Shown here: positions 17,601 through 26,602 of the stretch, in pieces
Layout of the letters: every line of letters begins with the position of its first letter
Numbering within the stretch: the stretch's first letter is position 1
Origin: Planctomycetota bacterium
Lineage (GTDB): Bacteria > Planctomycetota > Planctomycetia > Planctomycetales > Planctomycetaceae
Direction: 5' to 3'
Assembly (NCBI GenBank): GCA_003670925.1
Contig: QWQG01000162.1
Coordinates: 1 to 48,213, forward strand
Length of the DNA: 48,213 nt
The notes under the pieces: generated by a model
What the model was told of the DNA's origin: nothing
What the model saw: only the letters and a program-made list of their open reading frames with translations
The model's database searches: none
Translations under genes and position numbers: made by a program

Positions 17601-20411
17601 GCTAGGGAAGTGTACGAGTCTGGTTTGGCTAATGGTGATTTTCAGATTTGCGGCAAGATTATCGAAGTCTGGATGCTCGCGACCAATGGATCTATTCCCC
17701 TGAAGATTCTGGAGTGCGAACTGGCACGTCCTCGCGAGGATGTGCAGGGGCAGGCGCAGGTGCTTTTAGCACAGGGTGTTCATTTTATATCTGAAGGGCG
17801 TTTCGAAGAGGCCCTGAAGTCTCTCGATCAGGGAATCAATGTGGCCCGTGTGGCCGGTATTTCTAATTGCTACACGTCGCCTCTGTTTGCGTGGAAAGCC
17901 ACCGCGTTACGCGGTCTTTTGGAGAATAAAACTTCCTTGACTTGCAGGTGGCTGCGGATAATCACTCGGGATCATCATCGAGCGGCCCGCAAGGCACTGT
18001 TGATTGCACTCCGATTTCGAAACGAACTTCCACATGCTCTCCGGGAATATGCATCGGCAGAATTGTATCGAAATTGTAATCGTAGGGCGATATTTTTGCT
18101 GCAGAAAAGCATTCAGACGGCCAACCTTCAGTCGGCTGAATACGAGCTCATTCAGAGCAATTTGTTGTTGCAGAAAATTCGCGTAGAAGTGGGCTATTTG
18201 GATGCTGAGAAGGAGTTGAGAAATGCTGAGCGACGTTATTCCGCGTTTAGGGATGAGCAGTTTCCACAACGAATATCATCTTCCATGTCACTTGTAGATC
18301 GATTTGAATCCTTGTTGGATTCTGGCAGAAAAATCGTATCCGCAATTGAACCAACCGTGATCATTGACAATGCGGCGGAGGCAGCACGGCGACTTCTGCG
18401 GAGCAACCATTGCAAAATTATCTACATCGATGAGAGCGGCCAGCCAGCAGTCCAATCTGAAGCGATCCGAGCTTGTGTGCTAACATCACTGAGGACTCTA
18501 GATGTCTTTGCTGTCAGCGGTTCAGACTCGGAGTTTCGCTCCCTGCTCGCCTGCCCGATCGTGGTTCGGTCAAGGGTCGCGGCCTGCCTTGTCGTTTGTA
18601 ACTCTGAAGTGCGGAATTTGTTCGGCCCCAATGAACTACGCATCGCCAAGTATCTAGCGACTCTCGCTGGTGCTGGACTGGAAAACGCTGAGGGATTCAG
18701 CACCTTGCAGGATCTGAATTCGAATCTGGAACGCATCGTCAAAGAGCGGACTACTGTCGCCGAAGCAAGGGCCACTGAACTTCAAGAAACAGCAGATCAT
18801 CTTCGCCACGTACAGACTCAATTGGCGGCAGCTCGCGACTCAGCGGAGAGTGCTAGTCGGGCAAAGAGCGATTTTTTGGCGCACATGAGTCACGAAATTC
18901 GGACACCCCTCGGAGCAGTATTGGGTTTCACCGAACTTGTACTCAATAGTGATGCACCGCTTCTACCAATCCAGCACGCTCATCTGCAGCGCGTGTTGAG
19001 CAACGGGAATCACCTGCATAATTTGCTGAATGACATCTTGGATCTGTCTCAGATCGAAGCCGGAGCGTTGACCGTTGAATCTATCGCATGCGCACCATAC
19101 GCAATATTGCATGAGATTCTGTCTGCAATGCAGTCTCGCGCGATCACCAAAAATCTGATGCTGACGCTGAAAGTCGCTGCTGGAATTCCAGAGCAGATTT
19201 TTACGGATCCTACTCGCCTCCGCCAGATTTTGACGAATTTGATCGGGAATGCCATTAAGTTCACCGCCGCCGGAAGTGTGAGTCTGATCGTGGATACTAA
19301 TGTCGATCAAAACCAGCTTAGAATCCGGGTTCAAGACACCGGTTTGGGAATTGACGTCGCTGCGCAGAATAAGGTATTCGAGCCATTCAAGCAGGCTGAT
19401 GAAACTGTGGCACGACACTTTGGTGGGACGGGATTGGGACTGCCCATCAGTCGGAAACTGGCCCAGGCGTTAGGGGGAGACATCGTGCTTGCGAGTGAAC
19501 GTGGTTTCGGAAGTACTTTTTGCGTTACGATCGCAACAGGGTCTCTTAACGGTGTGCGAATTTTGAACGGACGTGAAGCCGAGGCAACTCTCATGCCGCC
19601 GGTTGCTGAGCGGGAGAAAAATCTGAATCTGAGTCTCAAGGGATTCCGGATTCTGATCGCCGATGATGTTGAAGCGAACCGCGCGTTCTTCGCTCACGTG
19701 TTGCACGCGACCCATGCTGAATGCCTGTTTGCCTGCAACGGCCAAGAGGCGGTTGAGATCATTCAGCGTGAGAATGTTGATTTGGTCCTCATGGATATTA
19801 TGATGCCAGTTCTGGATGGCTATGCGGCAACACAGATGCTGCGCTCGGCGGGCGTCAAGATTCCCATCGTCGCAATCACGGCGAATGGCACAGAAGACGA
19901 TCAACAACGATGTCGGGAACTTGGTTTTACTGGCTATTTGACGAAGCCGATTTCCATCTTGAGCTTGCTGCGCGGTATTAGCGAACAGCTCGGAGGGGTT
20001 TTGGAACACACCTCCGTGCGCTTGGAAAATTCTCCGACCGCGATTCCGGTGATAATGAACGCCACGATAGAACGTGCACGAACCGCCACAACTCGACCGG
20101 TTGTGACCCTTCCCGTGGATCCCGTGTTTCGTGATTTTTCCTCGCGGTTTCTGCGAAAGATCCAAGACTCCCTGCCGCAAATGATGTCGGCAATTGATGC
20201 GGCCAACGGCACGACACTGGCGGGACTGGCGCACTGGATCATGGGGACGGGGGGCACTGTGGGGCTTCCTGGGTTGACGAACATCGGCCGGGAACTTCAG
20301 GCTTTGGCAAGAGCCGAAGATTATCTGGGTGCCCGCATCATTGCGTTGGAACTCCAGACGATCGTGGCAAGATTGCAATGCGAATTGCAATCAGAACCAG
20401 CCATACGATAG
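14610..20411 (+). CDS. Giant hybrid histidine kinase with N-terminal pseudokinase, AAA ATPase and TPRs
   Basis: A multidomain signalling protein of 1,933 aa with no membrane segments. Domains in order: Ser/Thr kinase-like (about 20-285), AAA_16-type ATPase (about 300-650, Walker A Lys335, Walker B LLDD near 450), TPR/helical repeats (about 700-1180), GAF (about 1240-1360), coiled coil, HisKA (SHEIRTP, His1428), HATPase (N box LIGNAIKFT, DTGLGI, GTGLGL near 1605), REC (Asp1729, Lys1779) and a C-terminal Hpt with His1875 in an AHWIMG motif. The kinase-like domain has lost its chemistry: HRD reads R-R-C (131-133), DFG reads G-F-G (154-156), and neither a glycine loop nor the ATP-binding Lys is visible. 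GTG 14610 is chosen because AAGGGGA lies just upstream. The layout resembles PknK/HstK-type hybrid kinases. It probably feeds phosphate to the adjacent HD-GYP regulator. Confidence 0.93.
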   Translation: MSKKSQKSWSQYHRHTVIQGDEFCNSVIAENDAGEKVIIHHVSFSSDTAPAVRMRLKYETARLALMSCDRMTVPLDFEFNEANSHVICPWIPGRTLADQLASSQLSIAATLGIAEDLLLALEALHEHGLIRRCLLPREIIIGESSGNTRAFIGGFGPLMMLQGWQNTAVGIEIAAYTSPEALGALDEDVRAASDLYSLGIVLFECLTGHVPFVADNVGELIFHHMTSPIPDPTLINSLIPRHLSDIVLRLLQKHPRDRYQSAAGVLYDLRQIETVVGAANPQCLVLGTKDRRESLIEPAFVGRSRDMTFLRSELEAVAQGVSRTVLVTAAAGLGKSRLLLEISRIAVSNGFRVFRAQGQNQIGLAGVASLRGILSQCMALIREDEALKSRLQTELSEFGRELMTVVPELVMALALHVSTERMHDLSDRRIAIALATLLRALGTHERPVLILLDDMHWADDLTLTMLECWHLANSTSTLLIVGTQASDTTATRLRDNLNSATNLTLEPLVRADHDRLLGSMTGGLPGQILATVWKMSAGNPFMASAVLRGLVEGRVLTPSASGWQLDERKLQHLQMSGEAAEVMKQRLFLLSKESKDLLSIGAILGKDFPIEMVADLAEITAERVLELLVEPRRNCLIWERASGSICSFMHDLIQDAALQCLTPLRRELIHLRAAAYLIRVQPHRVCGIAFHYDASGRPDLARDYAIEAGELARTGHALESAEQQYRIALRGFSARFEEPNFRVLYGLGDVLMLSGRYGEAAPFFERAITCADSTILRAEVTLKLGELALREDRTHQAVGLWESALCSLGGRLPSAWMLALATVREIGVQALHTLLPRWFLGRLATAPSASDRLLWRLHSRLSHAYLFSRSRMAGLHLHLRCMNLAERYQPTAELAQVYAEHAPAMSLIPLSTRGIVYGERSLKIRTAQNDFRGQGQSLHFLAIALYSAAKFEECVNVGRRSVWILERAGDFWKKHVAQYQVAAALYRLGRFTEAANLAREVYESGLANGDFQICGKIIEVWMLATNGSIPLKILECELARPREDVQGQAQVLLAQGVHFISEGRFEEALKSLDQGINVARVAGISNCYTSPLFAWKATALRGLLENKTSLTCRWLRIITRDHHRAARKALLIALRFRNELPHALREYASAELYRNCNRRAIFLLQKSIQTANLQSAEYELIQSNLLLQKIRVEVGYLDAEKELRNAERRYSAFRDEQFPQRISSSMSLVDRFESLLDSGRKIVSAIEPTVIIDNAAEAARRLLRSNHCKIIYIDESGQPAVQSEAIRACVLTSLRTLDVFAVSGSDSEFRSLLACPIVVRSRVAACLVVCNSEVRNLFGPNELRIAKYLATLAGAGLENAEGFSTLQDLNSNLERIVKERTTVAEARATELQETADHLRHVQTQLAAARDSAESASRAKSDFLAHMSHEIRTPLGAVLGFTELVLNSDAPLLPIQHAHLQRVLSNGNHLHNLLNDILDLSQIEAGALTVESIACAPYAILHEILSAMQSRAITKNLMLTLKVAAGIPEQIFTDPTRLRQILTNLIGNAIKFTAAGSVSLIVDTNVDQNQLRIRVQDTGLGIDVAAQNKVFEPFKQADETVARHFGGTGLGLPISRKLAQALGGDIVLASERGFGSTFCVTIATGSLNGVRILNGREAEATLMPPVAEREKNLNLSLKGFRILIADDVEANRAFFAHVLHATHAECLFACNGQEAVEIIQRENVDLVLMDIMMPVLDGYAATQMLRSAGVKIPIVAITANGTEDDQQRCRELGFTGYLTKPISILSLLRGISEQLGGVLEHTSVRLENSPTAIPVIMNATIERARTATTRPVVTLPVDPVFRDFSSRFLRKIQDSLPQMMSAIDAANGTTLAGLAHWIMGTGGTVGLPGLTNIGRELQALARAEDYLGARIIALELQTIVARLQCELQSEPAIR

Positions 20412-20545
20412 CTTACGAAACACCTCCGCTGTGTTTGGGCGGAAGCCCCCTACGACGATTGTTAAACAGGTCCTGACCGCCCATTTCAAGGATTGTGACA
20501 GATAAGTACGTGAGGGCTCGCCCGAGTGATCCGTAAGATTCGCGG

Positions 20546-21283
20546 TCAGGCTTTTGCACGTGGAGCTAAACGACTTAAACCGCCATCGACGCTGATGGTT
20601 TGCCCGGTGACCCAACTGCTTTCAGCATCCAGCAACCATAAGATTGCTTTGGCGATGTCGTCTGGTTCTCCGAGACGACCAAGAGCGTGCATTCTCGTGG
20701 ATGCTGCCGCTGCGGATTCGGTTTCCCAGAGCTTTCGAGTCATTTCAGATTTCACCAGCCCCGGAGCCACTGTGTTGACTCGAATACCACGTCCGGCATA
20801 AGTCGCCGCCGCCGAGAGCGACAGTCCGATGATTCCTGCCTTTGCCGCCGCAATTGCTTCGTGATTCGCCAGTCCAATTTGGGCCGCTGCGGAAGAGATC
20901 AGCACAATCGAACCACCGCGTTCCCTCATCGCTTTGACGGCGGACCGAATGAGGAAGAAAGAGGATGTGAGATTTACCGACAGCGTGTCATGCCATTCCT
21001 TGTCGGTGGTCAAGTGGGCTGGTTTCAGGAGCACGGTTCCCATGCAGTTTACAACACCATCAATTTTTCCGAAGCGTTCCATCGCGAGCTGCACAGCACC
21101 ATCGATCGCGGTGGAGTCATCAGCACTTGCCACGGCCGTCTCGCAAGAGAATTGCTGAGCCAGTTGGGCAGCAGACGCCGAGCTGCGAGCGGTGAGCATC
21201 AAATTTCCACCGGCCGCGCGAATCCGGAGCGCCAGGGCTTTGGCCACGGAAGATGTTCCGCCGAGTACCACATACGATTGCAT
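20546..21283 (-). CDS. SDR-family protein lacking the catalytic tyrosine
   Basis: A short-chain dehydrogenase/reductase fold protein of 245 aa. The N-terminal nucleotide motif is altered to GGTSSVAKAL (8-17), and the NAG motif reads NCMG (79-82). Ser131 and Lys148 of the active site are present, but the Tyr of YxxxK is replaced by Ile144 (I-A-A-A-K). The C-terminus has the usual RVNTVAPG and GQTISVDGG blocks. Family knowledge says the Tyr is the general acid/base, so normal reductase activity is doubtful. ATG 21283 has AAGGGA upstream; the longer frame would run into the neighbouring gene. It lies 62 bases after the small gene at 21346 in the same direction, probably in one operon. Confidence 0.88.
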   Translation of the reverse strand: MQSYVVLGGTSSVAKALALRIRAAGGNLMLTARSSASAAQLAQQFSCETAVASADDSTAIDGAVQLAMERFGKIDGVVNCMGTVLLKPAHLTTDKEWHDTLSVNLTSSFFLIRSAVKAMRERGGSIVLISSAAAQIGLANHEAIAAAKAGIIGLSLSAAATYAGRGIRVNTVAPGLVKSEMTRKLWETESAAAASTRMHALGRLGEPDDIAKAILWLLDAESSWVTGQTISVDGGLSRLAPRAKA

Positions 21284-21345
21284 TCCATTTATCCCTTCAA
21301 ACTCTCCAGTTGTTTGGAGTTTGTTAACACATTCGACCCATGAAT

Positions 21346-21603
21346 TCAGCTGTAGGATGTCAAGCCTTCGGCAAAGACTTGGATATGTTCGTCCATCCAT
21401 TTTTGCATGGAGATGGCGTTGCCGAGACAGCTATGAGTCGGCAAGACGTGGCGTGAACCAGATACGGGAATTACATCCACAGACAGAAAGCCAGTTTTGT
21501 TTTGAATTTCAACGCGACGCAGAACGACCTCAAACGTGCCGTGCGGATGCTCTATTAATAAGGATAAAAGTGCTGATTCATCGTTGGCCAATGGCTCGGG
21601 CAT
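21346..21603 (-). CDS. Small conserved hypothetical protein next to the SDR
   Basis: A soluble protein of 85 aa with no signal peptide and no family I recognise. The start at 21603 is supported by AGGAAG about 6 bases upstream. The composition looks natural, with a mixed alpha/beta pattern and the segment EHPHGTFEVVLRRVEIQNKT. It is followed by the SDR gene on the same strand with 62 bases between, which suggests a two-gene operon and a shared role. Its other neighbour, the DUF1549/DUF1553 gene, is divergent. Confidence 0.7.
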   Translation of the reverse strand: MPEPLANDESALLSLLIEHPHGTFEVVLRRVEIQNKTGFLSVDVIPVSGSRHVLPTHSCLGNAISMQKWMDEHIQVFAEGLTSYS

Positions 21604-21886
21604 TTTAAGCTTCCTGCTGTGTAACAATTCATCCCTGTTTTAGAGTTGCGTCTGAGACTTTCAAGGCAAGAAAACGACTTTCTATTTCACCTCCTCCTCA
21701 GCTTCACCAGCGAGCGAGCGTTGTGGGCAGCCTCCCTCACCGCTATCTTGTGAGGACGTCAGCAGTGGAGAGCATCGAATAAGCAGGTTCGCCCTGCGAT
21801 CAGCAGCCCGATAGCCGTGGTTGATGGCTCGGGGCGAGACCCCTCGCTGCGTTGACACCCTCCGGGATTTGAATTTGAGTCTAAAC

Positions 21887-24800
21887 ATGTCCTCAATCAT
21901 GCGTATTTCTGCGGCATTGTTTACGATGATCGTCTTGGGCGTGACATTGTCCGCAGAAGACACGCAAATCGCCTTCAGCCGCGATATCCGTCCGATCCTT
22001 GCTGGTCATTGTTTTCAGTGCCACGGCCCGGACGAAGCGTCGCGTGAAGCAGGTTTGCGGCTGGATACTGAGCAGGGAGCGCGGCAGGCGCTTGAAGCAG
22101 AAGACGGCATCACAAAATTGCTTGGTCGGGTCACGAGTCACGATCCTGATCTTGTGATGCCGCCGACGGAGACGAAAAAGCCACTCAAGCCGGCTCAGAT
22201 CCAACTGCTGACGCGGTGGGTGGCAGGTGGTGCACAGTGGGGGTCGCATTGGGCATTTGAAACTCTGGTCGCACCCGCAGTTCCTGAAGTTGCTTTGCAT
22301 CCGCCGCGCACGCTGCGTAATCCCATCGATCATTTCGTCCAAGGTCGACTCGCCATGCGCGGAATTCTGGCTTCCCCGGAAGCGTCCTCAGAATCCCTCA
22401 TCCGTCGCGTGACTCTGGATCTCACGGGGCTTCCGCCAACTCTGGAGGAGGTAGACGCGTTCGTGGGTGATACATCAGATGACGCGTGGGAGAAAGTTGT
22501 CGATCGATTACTGAGTTCAACGGCCTATGGAGAACGCATGGCATGGAGCTGGCTTGATGCCGCGCGCTACGCGGACTCAAATGGCTATCAGGGCGACAAT
22601 GAACGTACGATGTGGCCATGGCGGGACTGGGTAGTTGCGGCCTTCAATCGGAATCTGCCATATGATGATTTTACCGTCTGGCAACTGGCCGGAGATCTAC
22701 TGCCGGATGCCACGTTTGAGCAGAAGCTGGCCACCGGTTTCTGTCGAAATCATATGATCAACGGAGAAGGCGGTCGGATTGCTGAAGAAAATCGCGTGGA
22801 CTATGTCATGGACATGAGCGAAACCACTGGTACGGTCTGGCTCGGCCTCACGATGAACTGCTGTCGTTGCCACGACCATAAGTTTGATCCGTTGACGCAG
22901 CGTGACTATTACCGACTGTCTGCGTTCTTTAATCAAACGCCCGTTGATGGTGGCGGCGGAAACCCCCAGACACCGCCTGTGCTTGAGGCTCCGAGCGGCG
23001 TGCAGCGGCAACAAGAGGCAACGTTTGACGCGCAACTCGTGGAGCTGAATCGGGCAAAGCAGCAGCGCGAAAATGAACTGTCGGGGTCGCAGGCTGACTG
23101 GGAAAAGCAAACATTGGCAGGCGCAGTTGGATCTATGTGGCAGCCACTGACGCCCATCCAATTGAACGCAGTGTCTCAAACGCTGACATCGCAGGGCGAC
23201 GGTTCGATCTTAGCTACCGGTGAAAGCCCACGCAACGACACATACACAATCACGCTGCAGGCCGGCCTTGAAAGACTTACGGCCGTCAGGCTCGATGCAT
23301 TGAGGCACGAAAGCCATACGCTCGGTGGTTTAGCGCGTTCCGACAGTGGAAATTTCGTGCTGACTGAAATTGAAATCTCCGTCCAGCACCCGGGGCACGA
23401 GAAGGCATCTCCTGTGAAAATCGCTTCTGGCGAAGCGTCGTTTGAGCAAGGAAGTTTCAAAATCGATCTGGCATTTGATGGCGATTCAAACACGGGCTGG
23501 GCTGTTTACGATGGCCAACCGATCGCGCGCGAGCACGCGGCTGTTTTTCATCTAGCCGAACCCCTGACTTTGGAAAAAGACGCGACCCTGACGATTGTGC
23601 TGCGGCATGATTCGTCGCATGTGTCGCACAACATCGGGCGGTTTCGTCTCAGCGGCAGTGGATTGCCTGAGGCACGGCTCGACCACAGCAACATACTCAT
23701 TGCCGTGTTACAGGTTTCGCCGGACAAACGGACGCAGGAACAGCGTCAGCAGCTGGTGGCTGGGCACCGTGCTGCGGATACGGCATATGCAGCATTGGTG
23801 GTTGAGCAGGAGCGGTTGACGAAGTTACTGACTGACCTGCGGGGCAGTTTTCCGAAAGTGATGGTGATGCAGGATTTGCCTGAGCCACGAAAAACGTGGG
23901 TGCTCACGCGAGGTCTGTACAGTAAGCACGGAGCTGAAGTCACGGCCAACATTCCGGAGAAATTGCCTCCGTTGCAGGAGGGCGAGACGATCAATCGCTT
24001 GGCTCTTGCGCGTTGGATCGTGTCGGATGACAATCCGCTGACGGCGCGAGTGACCGTCAATCGTTTCTGGCAGCAGTTTTTCGGGATTGGGCTGGTCAAG
24101 ACGACTGAAGATTTCGGTGTGCAGGGGGAGATTCCTCTGCATCAGGATCTACTCGACTGGCTGGCCGCGGACTTTCGCCAGCACGGCTGGGATGTGAAAC
24201 GCTTGCTGCGGCAGATCGTCACCAGTCACACATATCGGCAGACTTCTGGAATCGCAGGGCAACCCGTCGCGCGCGGCAACCCCGTCGCCAGCTCAGCAGG
24301 GCTGTCATACGAGGACGATCCAGAAAATCGATACCTGTCCCGCGGTTCACGGTTCCGGCTTCCATCATGGATGCTTCGCGATCAGGTTTTGGCAGCCAGC
24401 GGGCTCTTGGTCCGAGTTAGCGGAGGTTCGCCTGTGAACGGTTATCAGCCAGCTGGAGTTTGGGAGGAGACGACGTTTGGTCGCAAACAATATCAACAGG
24501 AGCACGGCGATGCCTTGTATCGTCGCAGCCTCTACACGTTTTGGCGCAGAATTATCGCCCCGACGATGTTCTTTGACAACGCGTCTCGTCAATCTTGTAC
24601 GGTCAAATCATTTCGCACAAACACACCGCTGCACGCCCTGCTGACGCTGAATGACATCACGTTTGTGGAGGCCGCGCGGGCGTTAGCCGAGCATGTGCTG
24701 CTGGCTGAAATTGCCGACGATGAAGCTCGCATTGATAACGTCTTTCGGCGCCTCTTGGCACGTCATGCAACGGACAACGAAAAAAATATTCTGGTTGTCG

Positions 24801-24970
24801 CCATTGAGCGATCTCGAGGCGAATTTAGAGCCGACCCGGATGCCGCTCTGAAACTCTTAACAATCGGTGAATCCAAACGTAACGCACAACTGGACAATGT
24901 TGAGCACGCCGCATGGACAAGTCTGGCGCTCGCCGTGATGAATCTCGACGAAGCTCTCACAAAGGAATAG
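21887..24970 (+). CDS. DUF1549/DUF1553 protein with PSCyt1 cytochrome domain
   Basis: A large secreted protein of 1,027 aa of the planctomycetal PSCyt1-PSCyt2-PSD1 type. A signal peptide (about 1-23) is followed by a cytochrome-like domain with CFQCH (Cys42, Cys45, His46), a c-type heme site. DUF1549 occupies about 120-340 and includes a second CxxCH in a CCRCHDHKFDP block. A middle beta-sandwich segment at about 430-620 looks like a carbohydrate-binding module, and DUF1553 ends the protein. The function is not established; a role in periplasmic redox or polysaccharide processing is often suggested. ATG 21887 is chosen; ATG 21899 is possible. It is translationally close to the DUF1501 gene, only 2 bases downstream. 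Confidence 0.9.
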   Translation: MSSIMRISAALFTMIVLGVTLSAEDTQIAFSRDIRPILAGHCFQCHGPDEASREAGLRLDTEQGARQALEAEDGITKLLGRVTSHDPDLVMPPTETKKPLKPAQIQLLTRWVAGGAQWGSHWAFETLVAPAVPEVALHPPRTLRNPIDHFVQGRLAMRGILASPEASSESLIRRVTLDLTGLPPTLEEVDAFVGDTSDDAWEKVVDRLLSSTAYGERMAWSWLDAARYADSNGYQGDNERTMWPWRDWVVAAFNRNLPYDDFTVWQLAGDLLPDATFEQKLATGFCRNHMINGEGGRIAEENRVDYVMDMSETTGTVWLGLTMNCCRCHDHKFDPLTQRDYYRLSAFFNQTPVDGGGGNPQTPPVLEAPSGVQRQQEATFDAQLVELNRAKQQRENELSGSQADWEKQTLAGAVGSMWQPLTPIQLNAVSQTLTSQGDGSILATGESPRNDTYTITLQAGLERLTAVRLDALRHESHTLGGLARSDSGNFVLTEIEISVQHPGHEKASPVKIASGEASFEQGSFKIDLAFDGDSNTGWAVYDGQPIAREHAAVFHLAEPLTLEKDATLTIVLRHDSSHVSHNIGRFRLSGSGLPEARLDHSNILIAVLQVSPDKRTQEQRQQLVAGHRAADTAYAALVVEQERLTKLLTDLRGSFPKVMVMQDLPEPRKTWVLTRGLYSKHGAEVTANIPEKLPPLQEGETINRLALARWIVSDDNPLTARVTVNRFWQQFFGIGLVKTTEDFGVQGEIPLHQDLLDWLAADFRQHGWDVKRLLRQIVTSHTYRQTSGIAGQPVARGNPVASSAGLSYEDDPENRYLSRGSRFRLPSWMLRDQVLAASGLLVRVSGGSPVNGYQPAGVWEETTFGRKQYQQEHGDALYRRSLYTFWRRIIAPTMFFDNASRQSCTVKSFRTNTPLHALLTLNDITFVEAARALAEHVLLAEIADDEARIDNVFRRLLARHATDNEKNILVVAIERSRGEFRADPDAALKLLTIGESKRNAQLDNVEHAAWTSLALAVMNLDEALTKE

Positions 24971-24972
24971 GC

Positions 24973-26424
24973 ATGAATCCCTTGGACGAAAACGCGCGGC
25001 ATGTTAGCCGTCGAGAATTCTTTGGCCGTTCTGCTACTGGACTCGGCACTGCGGCCTTGGCATCGATGCTTGCCACAGATGGTCAGGCGGCCAACCGGAT
25101 CGCCGGGCTCAGCGACGTTCCCCACTTTAAGCCAAAAGCACAGCGGGTGATCTACCTCTTCCAGAATGGCGGGCCGACGCATGTCGATTTATTTGACTAT
25201 AAGCCGAAATTGCAGGCGATGCACGGTCAGCCTGTTCCGGCCGAGTACATCGGCGAGAAACGTTTCAGCACCATGACAGGCAACGCGTCAGGAAAGCTGA
25301 TGCTTGCTCCGGTTGAGCCTTTCAGGCAGCATGGTCAATCCGGAGCATGGGTCAGCGGTTTTCTCCCACACACCGCAAGCATCGCCGACGACGTGTGCTT
25401 CATTCACAGTTTGCACACAGAACAGGTCAATCATGCTCCGGCGATCCAGTTTCTGCTGAGCGGTGGGGAGCAGCCTGGGCGGCCGACTGCTGGAGCTTGG
25501 CTCAGCTATGGATTGGGAAGTGACAACGACAGCCTACCAGCGTTTTGCGTGATGACCAGCGTCAGTAAAGGCACATCCTGCGGGCAGATTTTCTATGATT
25601 TCTACTGGGGCAGCGGTTTTCTGCCGTCTCGGTTTCAGGGTGTTAAATTTCGGGCCAGCAGTGATCCGGTGCTATATCTGCAAAACCCCGATGGGATGAC
25701 GCGCCGGATGCGTCGCAACTGGCTGGACGATATCGCCCGACTCAATGAACTGAAGCTTGCCGATTACGGCGATCCGGAAATTGCCACGCGTATCGCCCAA
25801 TATGAAATGGCCTACAAGATGCAGGCCAGTGTTCCTGAACTGACCGACTTCAGCGACGAGACGGAGGCCACGCTGGCGTTGTACGGACCGCAGGTGAAAG
25901 AACCAGGGACGTTCGCATACAACTGCCTGATGGCTCGGAGACTGGCGGAGCGCGGTGTGCGTTTTGTTCAGCTGATGCATGCGGGCTGGGATCAGCACGG
26001 GAGCGTCACGACAGAACTTTACACCCAATGCAAAGATACCGATCAGCCATCGGCCGGGCTGGTGCAGGATCTGAAGCAACGCGGTCTGCTGGATGATACG
26101 CTTGTGATCTGGGGTGGCGAATTCGGAAGGACGCCTTTTCTTCAAGGAAACATCGACGATCGGCCAAAATGGGGGCGTGATCACCATCCGTACGCTTTCT
26201 CAATCTGGATGGCAGGCGGCGGGGTCAAAGCCGGATTTCAATACGGGCAAAGCGACGATTTGGGGATCAATATCGCGAGCGACGGCGTGCATGTCCACGA
26301 TTTTCAAGCGACACTTCTGCATCTGCTCGGGATCGATCACGAACGGCTGACCTACCGTTTTCAAGGCCGCGACTTCCGCCTGACGGATGTGCATGGAAAG
26401 GTCGTGCAGGCTGTCCTTGCCTGA
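24973..26424 (+). CDS. DUF1501 Tat-exported protein, partner of PSD1
   Basis: A second DUF1501 protein, 483 aa. The Tat signal is clear (S-R-R-E-F-F-G-R at about 12-19). Landmarks are FQNGGPTHVDLFDYKPKL at about 60-77, HAGWDQHG in the centre, and the IWGGEFGRTP block near 390-400. The start codon lies 2 bases after the stop of the DUF1549/DUF1553 gene, and its ribosome site AAAGGA (24961-24966) is inside that gene, so the two are almost certainly co-translated. This pairing is one of the commonest gene pairs in planctomycetes, and the products probably act together outside the inner membrane. The molecular function is unknown. Confidence 0.93.
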   Translation: MNPLDENARHVSRREFFGRSATGLGTAALASMLATDGQAANRIAGLSDVPHFKPKAQRVIYLFQNGGPTHVDLFDYKPKLQAMHGQPVPAEYIGEKRFSTMTGNASGKLMLAPVEPFRQHGQSGAWVSGFLPHTASIADDVCFIHSLHTEQVNHAPAIQFLLSGGEQPGRPTAGAWLSYGLGSDNDSLPAFCVMTSVSKGTSCGQIFYDFYWGSGFLPSRFQGVKFRASSDPVLYLQNPDGMTRRMRRNWLDDIARLNELKLADYGDPEIATRIAQYEMAYKMQASVPELTDFSDETEATLALYGPQVKEPGTFAYNCLMARRLAERGVRFVQLMHAGWDQHGSVTTELYTQCKDTDQPSAGLVQDLKQRGLLDDTLVIWGGEFGRTPFLQGNIDDRPKWGRDHHPYAFSIWMAGGGVKAGFQYGQSDDLGINIASDGVHVHDFQATLLHLLGIDHERLTYRFQGRDFRLTDVHGKVVQAVLA

Positions 26425-26602
26425 CAAGGGATGAGACGCCGTTGATTCGGTCCGTGCTGCCGCCCGGAAGCCCCCGCGCTGCCGCACAAATCGTAGTGAA
26501 TACATTTTTGGCACCGGCGCAGCGAAACTAACGGAATGGGCAAAAAACGCTTTGATAGCGTGTAGATGTGTTCTAACTCGAATTGACTGTTTGGGGTTTT
26601 CT

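Noticed and set aside
20412-20545. Hairpin AAACAC/GTGTTT at 20418-20436 as terminator of the hybrid kinase gene
   Set aside because: Only 6 mostly A-T pairs and no T run; too weak to annotate.
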